28,664 nucleotides of DNA from positions 1 to 28,664 of the IMG/VR virus record IMGVR_UViG_3300032213_001468. One strand, given 5' to 3'. Below the pieces are notes generated by a model that did not search any database, was not told where the DNA came from, and saw only the letters and a program-made list of their open reading frames with translations. How positions within the stretch are numbered: position 1 is the first letter of the stretch; the number at the start of each line of letters is the position of its first letter. Below are positions 16,807 to 22,640 of the stretch, piece after piece. The position numbers were made by a program, and so were the translations under genes. Source of the DNA: a virus.

Positions 16807-17050
16807 AGTTTTCCAAATGAAAAAAGCAAATGAAATGTCCGTTGTTGACCGTCTTAATGCGCCCACGCCTCCGTTTTTTAAGAAGCTTCGCACAATTGGT
16901 ATCTTGGTTGGTGTTGTTGGCGGTGCCTTAGCTGCTGCACCAGTTGCTTTACCGGTTGCTATTGTTTCTTTATCCGGGTACTTGATTACAGCCGGCAGTA
17001 TTTTAACCGCTGTTTCCAGTATTACCGTTGACGATTCAAAAGAAAAGTAA
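16793..17050 (+). CDS. Small membrane protein, possible second lysis protein
   Basis: An 85-aa protein with a conserved-looking start (VDRLNAPTPPFFKKLRTIG) followed by a long hydrophobic hairpin (GILVGVVGGALAAAPVALPV, then AIVSLSGYLITAGSILTAVS). I recognise this as a type found beside holin genes in Bacteroidota phages; its function is unknown to me. The start at 16793 overlaps the upstream gene by 14 bases; in-frame ATGs at 16817 and 16835 are alternatives and would give a more typical short N-terminus. It is the last gene before the terminator of the late operon. Confidence 0.6.
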   Translation: MKNLKVFQMKKANEMSVVDRLNAPTPPFFKKLRTIGILVGVVGGALAAAPVALPVAIVSLSGYLITAGSILTAVSSITVDDSKEK

Positions 17051-17122
17051 TTTTTATTTTTTGATTGCCACTTTGCGCCCGTACTTTTGAGTAGATAGTC
17101 ATAAGTATCTATTTTTGGTTTT

Positions 17123-17159
17123 AACCCCCGCCCGTTGTGTTTTCAGGTGGGGGTTTTTT
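17123..17159 (+). terminator. Strong intrinsic terminator closing the late region
   Basis: A 10-bp stem (AACCCCCGCC with GGTGGGGGTT, one G-T pair), a 13-base loop and six T. It separates the late operon from the promoter at 17201-17231. Confidence 0.92.
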
Positions 17160-17200
17160 ATGAGCAAATTTTAACACTTCAAAAATATTTTCACTTTTAT

Positions 17201-17231
17201 TTTGGAGTTTTAATTTTCTGTTATAAATTTG
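17201..17231 (+). promoter_or_regulatory. Bacteroidota-type promoter for 17252 operon
   Basis: TTTG at 17201-17204, a 19-base spacer, and TAAATTTG at 17224-17231 match the TTTG / TAnnTTTG consensus read by the host primary sigma factor. Downstream follow GTGTTACCAAACTAAAT and CTTATG, a leader shared with two other promoters here. Confidence 0.88.
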
Positions 17232-17251
17232 TGTTACCAAACTAAATGCTT

Positions 17252-17620
17252 ATGAAAAATTTTAGCTCTCAGGTGCTTCCGAGCAACCTCAAAAAACTAG
17301 CCGATTGTCAAGGAGATTACGGCTGGGAAATCCTTGTAGGTCATTCAACCTACGACAAGCAATGTGATCCGGTAACGCATTACGCATGGCGCGAAGTAGA
17401 AATGATTTTCAGCTACCTTCGCGAAATCGGACATGAAGACATTGGAGTTTCTGATTTCTTCAATCAAGAAATGCAATTCGTTTCGAACAGGAATAATCAC
17501 TACGGATCGGTAGTAACGGATGGATGCTTCACGTGCCACGATGACCTTGTTTGTATTTCCTTCAGATTGAGTCGTGTTGCTTTTGAAACGTACAATGTTG
17601 TTTTTAACTATATCAAATGA
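17252..17620 (+). CDS. Hypothetical protein, 122 aa
   Basis: No family is recognised. The protein is soluble, acidic to neutral, with many aromatic residues (YGWEILVGHSTYDK, HYAWREVEMIFSYL) and Cys residues at QCDP and CFTCHDD that might bind metal. I chose the ATG at 17252 rather than 17246 because at the other two promoters of this type the start follows the -7 box by 20-22 bases within CTTATG, and only 17252 fits. It is the first gene of an operon read from host-type promoter 17201-17231, so early expression is likely. Confidence 0.7.
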   Translation: MKNFSSQVLPSNLKKLADCQGDYGWEILVGHSTYDKQCDPVTHYAWREVEMIFSYLREIGHEDIGVSDFFNQEMQFVSNRNNHYGSVVTDGCFTCHDDLVCISFRLSRVAFETYNVVFNYIK

Positions 17621-17838
17621 ACCAATTACAAAACTTAACACGGGGTCGCAAACGCGCGACCTCGTTAGTGTCTAAGGACCTAGCAGAATCATGGGAGGCG
17701 CAACGCATTACGCGTCAAATCCCAGTGACTTTCTTACCAGTATCGGCACCGACGTATCGCAAAGTGATATTGACCGGTGTGTGTGATCGGACGGTATTCA
17801 TCAAGCTTTCAAATTTTTTCCAGGGAGGTGAGAAATGA
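17617..17838 (+). CDS. Hypothetical protein, 73 aa
   Basis: Small basic protein with an Arg/Lys-rich N-terminus (TRGRKRATSLVSKDLAESW) and a beta-like remainder. No family is recognised. It starts at an ATGA overlap with the previous gene. Its last codons, GGA GGT GAG AAA TGA, form a perfect Shine-Dalgarno site for the next gene and overlap its start. Confidence 0.65.
   Translation: MNQLQNLTRGRKRATSLVSKDLAESWEAQRITRQIPVTFLPVSAPTYRKVILTGVCDRTVFIKLSNFFQGGEK
17823..17837 (+). promoter_or_regulatory. Strong Shine-Dalgarno site for the gene at 17835
   Basis: GGAGGTGA lies just before ATG 17835 and is fully complementary to the 16S anti-Shine-Dalgarno tail. The same 15-base GGAGGTGAGAAATGA recurs before ATG 18032. 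Such sites are uncommon in this genome and in Bacteroidota generally. Confidence 0.8.
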
Positions 17839-18035
17839 AAACGGCAGTACAATGGTTAGAGGAAAAATTGAAGGAAAATCTTGGTGAAGACTTTGATGCA
17901 GTACGTGGGTACTTTGTTATGGCTAAAGACGTGGAACAAATACAAATTACTGATGCTTATCAATCCGATAGGTTTCCATGTTCAGAACAAGATGCAGAAC
18001 AATACTTCATTCAAACATACGGAGGTGAGAAATGA
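17835..18035 (+). CDS. Small helical protein, tandem paralogue 1
   Basis: A 66-aa protein related to its neighbour: both start MK(Q)TAV(Q/D)W, share a centre with AK(D/Q)(V/M)E, then EQI, and end YFIQTYGGEK or YYIETYGHENK. I recognise the pattern (TAVxWL, QAKxME, AExYYxxTYG) as a common small protein of Bacteroidota phages with no known function. It ends in the same GGEK-stop cassette as the upstream gene, which provides the ribosome site of the next copy. Confidence 0.75.
   Translation: MKTAVQWLEEKLKENLGEDFDAVRGYFVMAKDVEQIQITDAYQSDRFPCSEQDAEQYFIQTYGGEK
18020..18034 (+). promoter_or_regulatory. Strong Shine-Dalgarno site for the gene at 18032
   Basis: Second copy of GGAGGTGAGAAATGA. It encodes the C-terminal GGEK of the upstream gene and places GGAGGTGA at good distance from ATG 18032. 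Confidence 0.8.
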
Positions 18036-18235
18036 AACAGACGGCAGTAGATTGGTTTATTGAACAATTATTAAGCGAAGAAGGTATTGACTTTATTCCT
18101 ACATCATTTATTGTACAAGCCAAACAAATGGAGATAGAACAAATTAGAAGAGCGTTCTGTCATGGTGAAGTAGCCCGTGATCGAATCGACTCTATGGAAT
18201 ACTACATTGAAACATACGGACATGAAAATAAGTAA
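18032..18235 (+). CDS. Small helical protein, tandem paralogue 2
   Basis: A 67-aa paralogue of the preceding gene, with TAVDWFIEQL at the N-terminus, IVQAKQMEIEQIRRAF in the middle and MEYYIETYGHENK at the end. It begins at a perfect Shine-Dalgarno site and an ATGA overlap. At its own 3' end the cassette is diverged to GGACATGAAAATAAG, and the next gene starts inside it, which suggests duplication followed by decay of the last copy. Function is unknown. Confidence 0.75.
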   Translation: MKQTAVDWFIEQLLSEEGIDFIPTSFIVQAKQMEIEQIRRAFCHGEVARDRIDSMEYYIETYGHENK

Positions 18236-18680
18236 ACACATCACACTAGCCGAAGCCACAAAGAGCAATACGGCCACACGCCTGGGAATTGATAACACAC
18301 CGCCCCAAGCAATCATTGAGCGAATGACTGAAACAGCCGAAAAGGTTTTCGAGCCATTGCGCGAAATCCTTGGCCCCATTCGTGTTTCTTCTTTCTACCG
18401 ATCGCCTGAACTTAACCGTGCCATTGGAGGCAGTAAAAATTCACAACATTGCACCGGTGAAGCAATCGACCTTCAAGCGCTAACGGCAAGCAATGCGATG
18501 CTATTCAATGCCGCATGCGACCTATCCGAATTTGATCAGATCATTTGGGAGTTTGGCACCTTGGATGAACCGGACTGGGTGCACATCAGCTACTCAAAAA
18601 CACACAACCGCAAACAAATTTTGAGAGCTACCAAGATCGGCAAGCGCACCGCCTACGTACCATGGCAGAAAAAAATTTAA
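18222..18680 (+). CDS. Endolysin, peptidase M15-like (zinc peptidase)
   Basis: A 152-aa protein that probably cleaves peptidoglycan peptide bridges at lysis. Zinc ligands fit the M15 pattern: SQHCTGEAID with H76 and D83, and DWVHISY with H121. The preceding strand and helix (RVSSFYRSPELNRAIGG) are typical of the M15_3 / L,D- or D,D-peptidase type. I chose ATG 18222 because it gives the usual N-terminus (MKISKHITLAEAT); an upstream start at 18177 would add 15 residues out of keeping. It has no signal peptide, so it would rely on a holin. It lies in an apparent early-type operon with small unknown genes, away from the holin candidates. Confidence 0.88.
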   Translation: MKISKHITLAEATKSNTATRLGIDNTPPQAIIERMTETAEKVFEPLREILGPIRVSSFYRSPELNRAIGGSKNSQHCTGEAIDLQALTASNAMLFNAACDLSEFDQIIWEFGTLDEPDWVHISYSKTHNRKQILRATKIGKRTAYVPWQKKI

Positions 18681-18687
18681 AAAAAAG

Positions 18688-18718
18688 TTTGCACAATTAA
18701 ATTTCTCTTTTAATTTTG
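18688..18718 (+). promoter_or_regulatory. Bacteroidota-type promoter for the recombination operon
   Basis: TTTG at 18688-18691, a 19-base spacer and TAATTTTG at 18711-18718, followed by TGATACCAAAAATAAATACTTATGG. It matches the consensus fully, and ATG 18740 lies 22 bases after the -7 box. Confidence 0.9.
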
Positions 18719-18739
18719 TGATACCAAAAATAAATACTT

Positions 18740-19348
18740 ATGGAAAACATCAAAAACTTGGCGAAAGCTTTGGTTAAAGCAACCGCCCAAATCGAAGGAG
18801 CAACAAAAGACTCCACCAATCCACATTTCCGCAACAAGTACGCCGATCTTGCGAGCGTGACGGATGCCATCAAGAAACCGTTAAATGATCACGGCCTTAC
18901 CTACTCACAAATCATTCATCGCTTAGAGGGTGGAGTTGGCGTAGAAACGCTTATTATTCATGAGTCGGGTGAAACTATGTCGAACGGTATTGCGTTCGTT
19001 CCTGCGCCTAAGAATGACCCACACGGGTACGGTAGTGCGTTGACGTATGCAAGACGCTATTCCCTTTCTGCTTGCTTCGGAGTTATCCAAGAAGACGATG
19101 ACGCGAACGGTGCAACTAATAAGTTACCAACGCAAGTGCCTAACAAGCCCATCACGAAACCAAGTGCACCACAAACCAAGCAAGTCCAGGTTAAGGAGTT
19201 ACAGCCATTCACCGAAGAAAAGTATTTGAAGCTTGTAGAACTTCACGAAACCGATCCAACCCTATTGGAGAAAACGTGTGAGTACTACCGGATCACGCAA
19301 GAATGGAAAGAGCGTTTTTACAAGGACACTAACAAGATTTGGAAATGA
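18740..19348 (+). CDS. erf: ERF-family single-strand annealing recombinase
   Basis: A 202-aa protein that anneals complementary single strands in phage recombination and replication. Family marks are clear: STNPHFRNKYADLASV at 25-40, and GSALTYARRYSLSACFGV followed by EDDDANG at 98-124. A proline/glutamine-rich linker (about 127-155) leads to a small C-terminal helical domain (about 160-202) that may contact partner proteins. It is the first gene after a full consensus promoter, so early expression is expected. Its stop overlaps the next start (ATGA). Confidence 0.95.
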   Translation: MENIKNLAKALVKATAQIEGATKDSTNPHFRNKYADLASVTDAIKKPLNDHGLTYSQIIHRLEGGVGVETLIIHESGETMSNGIAFVPAPKNDPHGYGSALTYARRYSLSACFGVIQEDDDANGATNKLPTQVPNKPITKPSAPQTKQVQVKELQPFTEEKYLKLVELHETDPTLLEKTCEYYRITQEWKERFYKDTNKIWK

Positions 19349-19677
19349 CAACTAAAATCTTAAATTCAGTCAAGAACCTTTACCCCCATTTATCAAACGT
19401 AGAGATTGCCGACCTAGTCGGCATTTCTTCTGCGACAGTTGTTAACTGGGCACGTAAGTACGGATGGAAGAAATCCGAAAAATTTATGGAAACTTACAAG
19501 GTAGGATGTGGAAGGAAACGAAAGGTGCGAGAAAATGAAACCGTGCACTATGACTATTGGTCCATGGTAAAGGAGTTCAAGATCGAGCAATGGGAAACAC
19601 ATGGAAGAAAGCACCCATTCTACCAACCACTACAAAGACAATACAAATACACAGAAGAAACCAATGGAACTAATTAA
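19345..19677 (+). CDS. Helix-turn-helix DNA-binding protein
   Basis: A 110-aa basic protein. The N-terminal 40 residues contain a helix-turn-helix of the transposase/terminase-like type (NVEIADLVGISSATVVNWAR, then KYGWKKSEKF). The rest is charged and aromatic. I chose ATG 19345, which overlaps the ERF stop, over a TTG six bases upstream. It may regulate transcription or take part in recombination; no partner site can be assigned. Confidence 0.65.
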   Translation: MTTKILNSVKNLYPHLSNVEIADLVGISSATVVNWARKYGWKKSEKFMETYKVGCGRKRKVRENETVHYDYWSMVKEFKIEQWETHGRKHPFYQPLQRQYKYTEETNGTN

Positions 19678-20137
19678 TCACACCGAGCAACTACTTTCGG
19701 GCATCACTGGAAGGTTGCAAGTAAAGGCTTTAGAGGAAGCGTTTACTACTCAAATTGAAGAAGGCTATACCAATCCACTCGAGTTCGCCGTTCGCGCAAA
19801 GATGTTGATTGATGCTTTACAAAAGACGCTAGATAATACCAAAGAGTTGGCAATGACCGAGCAAATGAAGTACGGTAAACGTGCCGAGGTATTTGGTGCC
19901 GAGGTTACCCAAGTGGAAAGCGGTGTAAGGTATGACTTTTCAGAATGCAACGATCCTTATTACACTACCTTGAAAGCTTTGTATGAAGAGAATACCGCCT
20001 TACTTAAAGAGCGCGAAAAGTTTTTGAAGTCAATAACTACACCTTTACCGATCGTAACCGAGGACGGAGAAATTGTAACGATCAATCCACCGATTAAACG
20101 ATCAACCACAACGTTAAGAGTAACACCAACAAAGTGA
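19664..20137 (+). CDS. Conserved phage protein of the recombination operon
   Basis: A 157-aa protein, mostly helical. It contains EFAVRAKMLIDALQKTLDN and ends with TPLPIVTEDGEIVTINPPIK, then STTTLRV. I recognise this C-terminal pattern from small proteins beside recombinase genes in Bacteroidota phages, without a known function. I chose ATG 19664 (overlap of 14 bases with the HTH gene), because the longer frame from 19601 would overlap 77 bases and give a low-complexity N-terminus. It could be an accessory factor for ERF. Confidence 0.7.
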   Translation: MELINHTEQLLSGITGRLQVKALEEAFTTQIEEGYTNPLEFAVRAKMLIDALQKTLDNTKELAMTEQMKYGKRAEVFGAEVTQVESGVRYDFSECNDPYYTTLKALYEENTALLKEREKFLKSITTPLPIVTEDGEIVTINPPIKRSTTTLRVTPTK

Positions 20138-20346
20138 AATCGTTTAAGCCAATAATCAATGACTACGATTCCATGAACCGTATCATTCAGAATGAAGCCA
20201 ACCAAGCCAAACACCGGGACGCGTTGGTGAAATTGATAGACCTTTTCAAAAAGAAACACGCAGCTCGATGCGAAAACCTTGAAGAAATGTCTTTTATTGA
20301 TGACCTTTGCAGACGCTTAAATCAAAAACTAAATGGAAGCAACTAA
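20134..20346 (+). CDS. Hypothetical protein, 70 aa
   Basis: Small helical, basic protein (NEANQAKHRDALVKLIDLFK, then FIDDLCRRLNQKL). The start is GTG 20134, overlapping the upstream stop as GTGA; an in-frame ATG at 20173 is the alternative. No family is recognised. It overlaps the next gene by 14 bases. Confidence 0.6.
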   Translation: MKSFKPIINDYDSMNRIIQNEANQAKHRDALVKLIDLFKKKHAARCENLEEMSFIDDLCRRLNQKLNGSN

Positions 20347-20698
20347 ACACCCACTCGATAACGAGAAGTTCAAGCTTGCGTTATTCCGTAACATCGTATT
20401 GATGCAATCGCTTGCCGAGGTATTGGATGACCTGGAGAACACGCCGGTATATCGGCAGTCAATTAAGAACCGGTGCAAATCTTTGTCAACCGATTTGATG
20501 GCATTTCTCAATCACTTTATCGGTGTGTATTACAACGAAAACGAAGAGGATATGCTATTGATCAGTCGCGGGATTGATAAGGTAACGAGTTGTTTGTCGA
20601 CGTGGCACCCATCCCAGTACATGGTCCTTGAAGAAGTGTTGAATGATATTGAAATACAATTTGAAGATGCCAAGAAGATTGACGACGGAACAGATTGA
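20333..20698 (+). CDS. Hypothetical helical protein, 121 aa
   Basis: A mostly helical, acidic protein (LMQSLAEVLDDLENTPVYRQ, then DLMAFLNHFIGVYYNENEED). I recognise no domain. It overlaps genes on both sides, which supports translation as part of the recombination operon. There is no membrane segment or signal peptide. Confidence 0.65.
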   Translation: MEATKHPLDNEKFKLALFRNIVLMQSLAEVLDDLENTPVYRQSIKNRCKSLSTDLMAFLNHFIGVYYNENEEDMLLISRGIDKVTSCLSTWHPSQYMVLEEVLNDIEIQFEDAKKIDDGTD

Positions 20699-21281
20699 TT
20701 ACATCGTTGAACACTATCCCATCCAGTACACGAAGGACGTCGCGAAGTACTTAGGACTAGCTGAAACCACGATCTACAATTTGGCGTTTCGCCTTAACTT
20801 GAAGAAGGATGCAACCTTTACAGCAATGGAATTGCAAAAGCAAGGCAAAAGATTAAAGGAATCCGGCCAAGCACATCGATTCAAGAAGGGAAATAAACCA
20901 ACCAACTACGGAAAGAAGATGTCACCCGAGCTTTACGAAAAGTGCAAAGGGACCATGTTCAAAAAAGGTGCACGACCGGTGAACTGGAAGCCCGATGGAT
21001 CGGAGCGAATAGATACTGAAGGGTACACCCTGATCAAAGTCAATGGCAAGTACCTTCAAAAGCACGTGCACATTTGGAACCAACACCACGGCGAAATACC
21101 CAAAGGAAGTGCGGTGATCTTCAAAGACGGGAATAGACAAAACCTAATCATCGAAAATTTAATCCTTGTAACGCGTAAGGAATTGATGTTGAGAAATACC
21201 ATTCAACGATACGACCCCGAGTTACAATTCACAATGAAAGTATTATCAAAATTAAAAAAGAAAATCAATGCCAAAAAATAA
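20667..21281 (+). CDS. HNH endonuclease with N-terminal HTH
   Basis: A 204-aa protein. An HTH of homing-endonuclease type lies at about 5-45 (KDVAKYLGLAETTIYNLAFR). A basic linker carries two FKKG(N/A) motifs. The HNH fold covers about 118-175: KHVHIWNQHHGEIPKGSAV with candidate metal/active residues H133, H135 and H140-H141, then IFKDGNRQNLIIENL and VTR. Such genes are often mobile homing endonucleases, but some serve in phage packaging or replication. I chose ATG 20667; an in-frame ATG at 20643 would add eight residues. The unusual 32-base overlap with the upstream gene fits an inserted selfish gene. Confidence 0.88.
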   Translation: MPRRLTTEQIDYIVEHYPIQYTKDVAKYLGLAETTIYNLAFRLNLKKDATFTAMELQKQGKRLKESGQAHRFKKGNKPTNYGKKMSPELYEKCKGTMFKKGARPVNWKPDGSERIDTEGYTLIKVNGKYLQKHVHIWNQHHGEIPKGSAVIFKDGNRQNLIIENLILVTRKELMLRNTIQRYDPELQFTMKVLSKLKKKINAKK

Positions 21282-21504
21282 GATTGAAGACTTACGCAAC
21301 CATTTGTTTGCGACCATGGAAGCTTTGTTAGATGAAGACAAGCCGTTGGAGTTAGACCGTGCGAAAGCCATCGCCGATATAGCCCAGGTGATTGTCAATT
21401 CAGCAAAGGTTGAGGTTGACTATGTGAAGGCCACCGAGCGCAGCCGTGCCTCCAGTGGATTCTTTCCCGAGGGTAACAATGGATCACTACTTTTAAACGA
21501 ATAG
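21268..21504 (+). CDS. Small conserved phage protein, 78 aa
   Basis: Starts KNKIEDLRNHLFATMEALLD and continues ELDRAKAIADIAQVIVNSAK. This pattern is widespread in phages and prophages in replication regions, but its function is unknown to me. It is predicted helical. It overlaps the HNH gene by 14 bases. Confidence 0.75.
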   Translation: MPKNKIEDLRNHLFATMEALLDEDKPLELDRAKAIADIAQVIVNSAKVEVDYVKATERSRASSGFFPEGNNGSLLLNE

Positions 21505-21507
21505 AAA

Positions 21508-21717
21508 ATGAGCAACTACCAAAAACCGCAGAACCAACAAGACATTGAAGCTTTGAAGTGGAAGATGTCCTACCTAGAAAATCAACTGGATGGATCGATG
21601 AGCGATGACCAATTCAAGATCCGGCAGCAAATCTTTGAGATCAAGCAATTGATTGGCAAGGTTGAGCCGGTTCGGCCCGATGACTCCAGCTTTGAATGTT
21701 TTGGTTGTGGGAGTTAA
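21508..21717 (+). CDS. Hypothetical protein, 69 aa
   Basis: Gln- and Lys-rich helical N-terminus (KPQNQQDIEALKWKMSYLEN) with a coiled-coil look, then a short tail ending ECFGCGS, where CxxC could bind metal or form a disulfide. No family is recognised. It is the last gene before the replication promoter. Confidence 0.6.
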   Translation: MSNYQKPQNQQDIEALKWKMSYLENQLDGSMSDDQFKIRQQIFEIKQLIGKVEPVRPDDSSFECFGCGS

Positions 21718-21735
21718 CGTTTTTTAGTAAAAATA

Positions 21736-21750
21736 TCAGGTTAAACCTGA
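21736..21750. promoter_or_regulatory. Palindromic operator upstream of the replication gene
   Basis: TCAGGTTAAACCTGA is a perfect inverted repeat (7-base arms, one central base). It fills the space where a -33 box would lie, 9 bases upstream of TATATTTG. A dimeric regulator bound here would control the replication operon. The core GTTAAA also occurs in the iterons inside the replication gene. Confidence 0.7.
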
Positions 21751-21759
21751 CAATTGTGT

Positions 21760-21767
21760 TATATTTG
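21760..21767 (+). promoter_or_regulatory. -7 promoter element of the replication operon
   Basis: TATATTTG fits TAnnTTTG. No TTG lies 19 bases upstream; the palindromic operator occupies that place, so the promoter may need an activator or be repressed. A transcript would begin near 21772, giving a leader of about 96 bases. Confidence 0.7.
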
Positions 21768-21781
21768 CAACAGATTAATAC

Positions 21782-21849
21782 ACCGATGAGACAGATCGGT
21801 TTCAACAACATAAAGCCCTCTATTTGGTTTGCACTGTCTCTGCATTCCA
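21782..21849 (+). promoter_or_regulatory. Structured leader RNA with complementary 7-base loops
   Basis: Hairpin 1 has stem ACCGAT / ATCGGT (21782-21787, 21795-21800) and loop GAGACAG. Hairpin 2 has stem TGCA / TGCA (21830-21833, 21841-21844), extended past a TT/TT bulge by TGG / CCA (21825-21827, 21847-21849), and loop CTGTCTC. The two 7-base loops are perfectly complementary, so a kissing-loop complex is possible. It ends four bases before an AGGGGG that could serve ribosome binding for ATG 21868. The regulatory role is inferred. Confidence 0.55.
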
Positions 21850-21854
21850 TTTAG
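21786..21854 (+). CDS. Possible 22-aa leader peptide
   Basis: ATG 21786 (inside hairpin 1) opens a 22-codon frame beginning MRQIGFNNIKPS and ending at TAG 21852-21854, which overlaps the AGGGGG ahead of the replication start. The frame spans exactly the structured leader. Translation could melt the loop complex. A chance frame of this length is quite possible. Confidence 0.25.
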   Translation: MRQIGFNNIKPSIWFALSLHSI

Positions 21855-21867
21855 GGGGTAATTTTTT

Positions 21868-22635
21868 ATGACTGGTTACGAAATAGACAATTACCTTTTT
21901 GACCTGGTGAATTCTGAAAGAATAACCATGCAAGCCTATGCCGTCGGGCACTACATCAAAAAGATTCAGAATTTCAAGAATGTACACGTGTTCACTGTGA
22001 TCATTTCATCCATGGCTACAACGCTCAATATTAGCCGTCAATCAGCATCAAAATACTTCGATGAACTGGTGAATGTTGGATTCATTAAAATCGTTGAATT
22101 GACCTCGAATAAAGGTGCAAAAGTTTACATTGATTGCAACATCCATGTTAAAAGTGATGTTAAAAATATTAACACCGAAATAGACAGTAAAGATGTCGAT
22201 GTTAAAGGTGATGTTAAAAGTGATGTTAAAAGTGATGTTAAAAATTTTAACACATTAAAGAAAGAAGAAAAAAGAAAAAAGAACTTATCTACTTATACTA
22301 GTAGTAGTAGTATTAAGGAAAGTTTCCAAAATTTGAAACCATCCGACTGCAAAGACTACATCAACGAACAATTGGAGCTTCACCTTCACAACATCAAGCA
22401 AGCAACCGGTTACTCCGTGGAGCAAATACGAACTGCAGTTGATATCTTTGTGAACTACCAAGAACTAGAAGCAAAAATGTACCACTTCAAAAGCGATTCC
22501 TTTAAGCACTTTGCCCACTGGATAAAACGCGTCGACCTCAACAAAGTAAACAAGCCCAAAGAGAACCGACTAACCACAAGCAACATGACCGCCGATGAAA
22601 TCGCAGAATTTGTAGCAAGCAAAATCATTAAATAA
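21868..22635 (+). CDS. Replication initiator with N-terminal winged helix
   Basis: A 255-aa protein. The N-terminal 100 residues look like a winged-helix domain (YAVGHYIKKIQNFKNV, then TLNISRQSASKYFDELVNVG, then GFIKIVELTSNKGAKVYID), as in phage replisome organisers. Residues of about 93-125 are a low-complexity charged linker of repeated DVKS units encoded by 12-bp DNA repeats. The C-terminal part (YSVEQIRTAVDIFVNYQELE, then FKHFAHWIKRVDLNK) resembles a DnaD-like or lambda O-like C-terminal region. The gene has its own promoter, operator and long leader, and is followed by a coupled-looking gene. Together with the internal iterons, this suggests the protein binds within its own gene to start replication. 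Confidence 0.72.
   Translation: MTGYEIDNYLFDLVNSERITMQAYAVGHYIKKIQNFKNVHVFTVIISSMATTLNISRQSASKYFDELVNVGFIKIVELTSNKGAKVYIDCNIHVKSDVKNINTEIDSKDVDVKGDVKSDVKSDVKNFNTLKKEEKRKKNLSTYTSSSSIKESFQNLKPSDCKDYINEQLELHLHNIKQATGYSVEQIRTAVDIFVNYQELEAKMYHFKSDSFKHFAHWIKRVDLNKVNKPKENRLTTSNMTADEIAEFVASKIIK
22145..22251. repeat. 12-bp iterons inside the initiator gene (candidate origin)
   Basis: Six tandem-type units of ATGTTAAAAGTG with minor variation: two at 22145-22168 and four at 22199-22246. Each cluster ends in a palindrome: GTTAAAAATATTAAC (22159-22173) and GTTAAAAATTTTAAC (22237-22251). An A-rich stretch follows (22257-22281). The layout is like lambda, where iterons lie inside gene O. Function as origin is inferred. 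Confidence 0.6.
22257..22313. other. A-rich tract and hairpin, possible DNA unwinding region
   Basis: Purine-rich A tract (22257-22282), then TTATCTACT (22285-22293), which is close to a DnaA box, then an inverted repeat ATACTA / TAGTAT around GTAGTAG (22295-22313). It lies just after the iterons. Ser-rich coding (SSSS) is an alternative reason for the triplet repeat. Confidence 0.4.
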
Positions 22636-22640
22636 AAAAT

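Noticed and set aside
22145-22251. CRISPR array from the repeated 12-bp units
   Set aside because: Units are short, mostly adjacent without unique spacers and lie inside a coding frame; iterons explain them.
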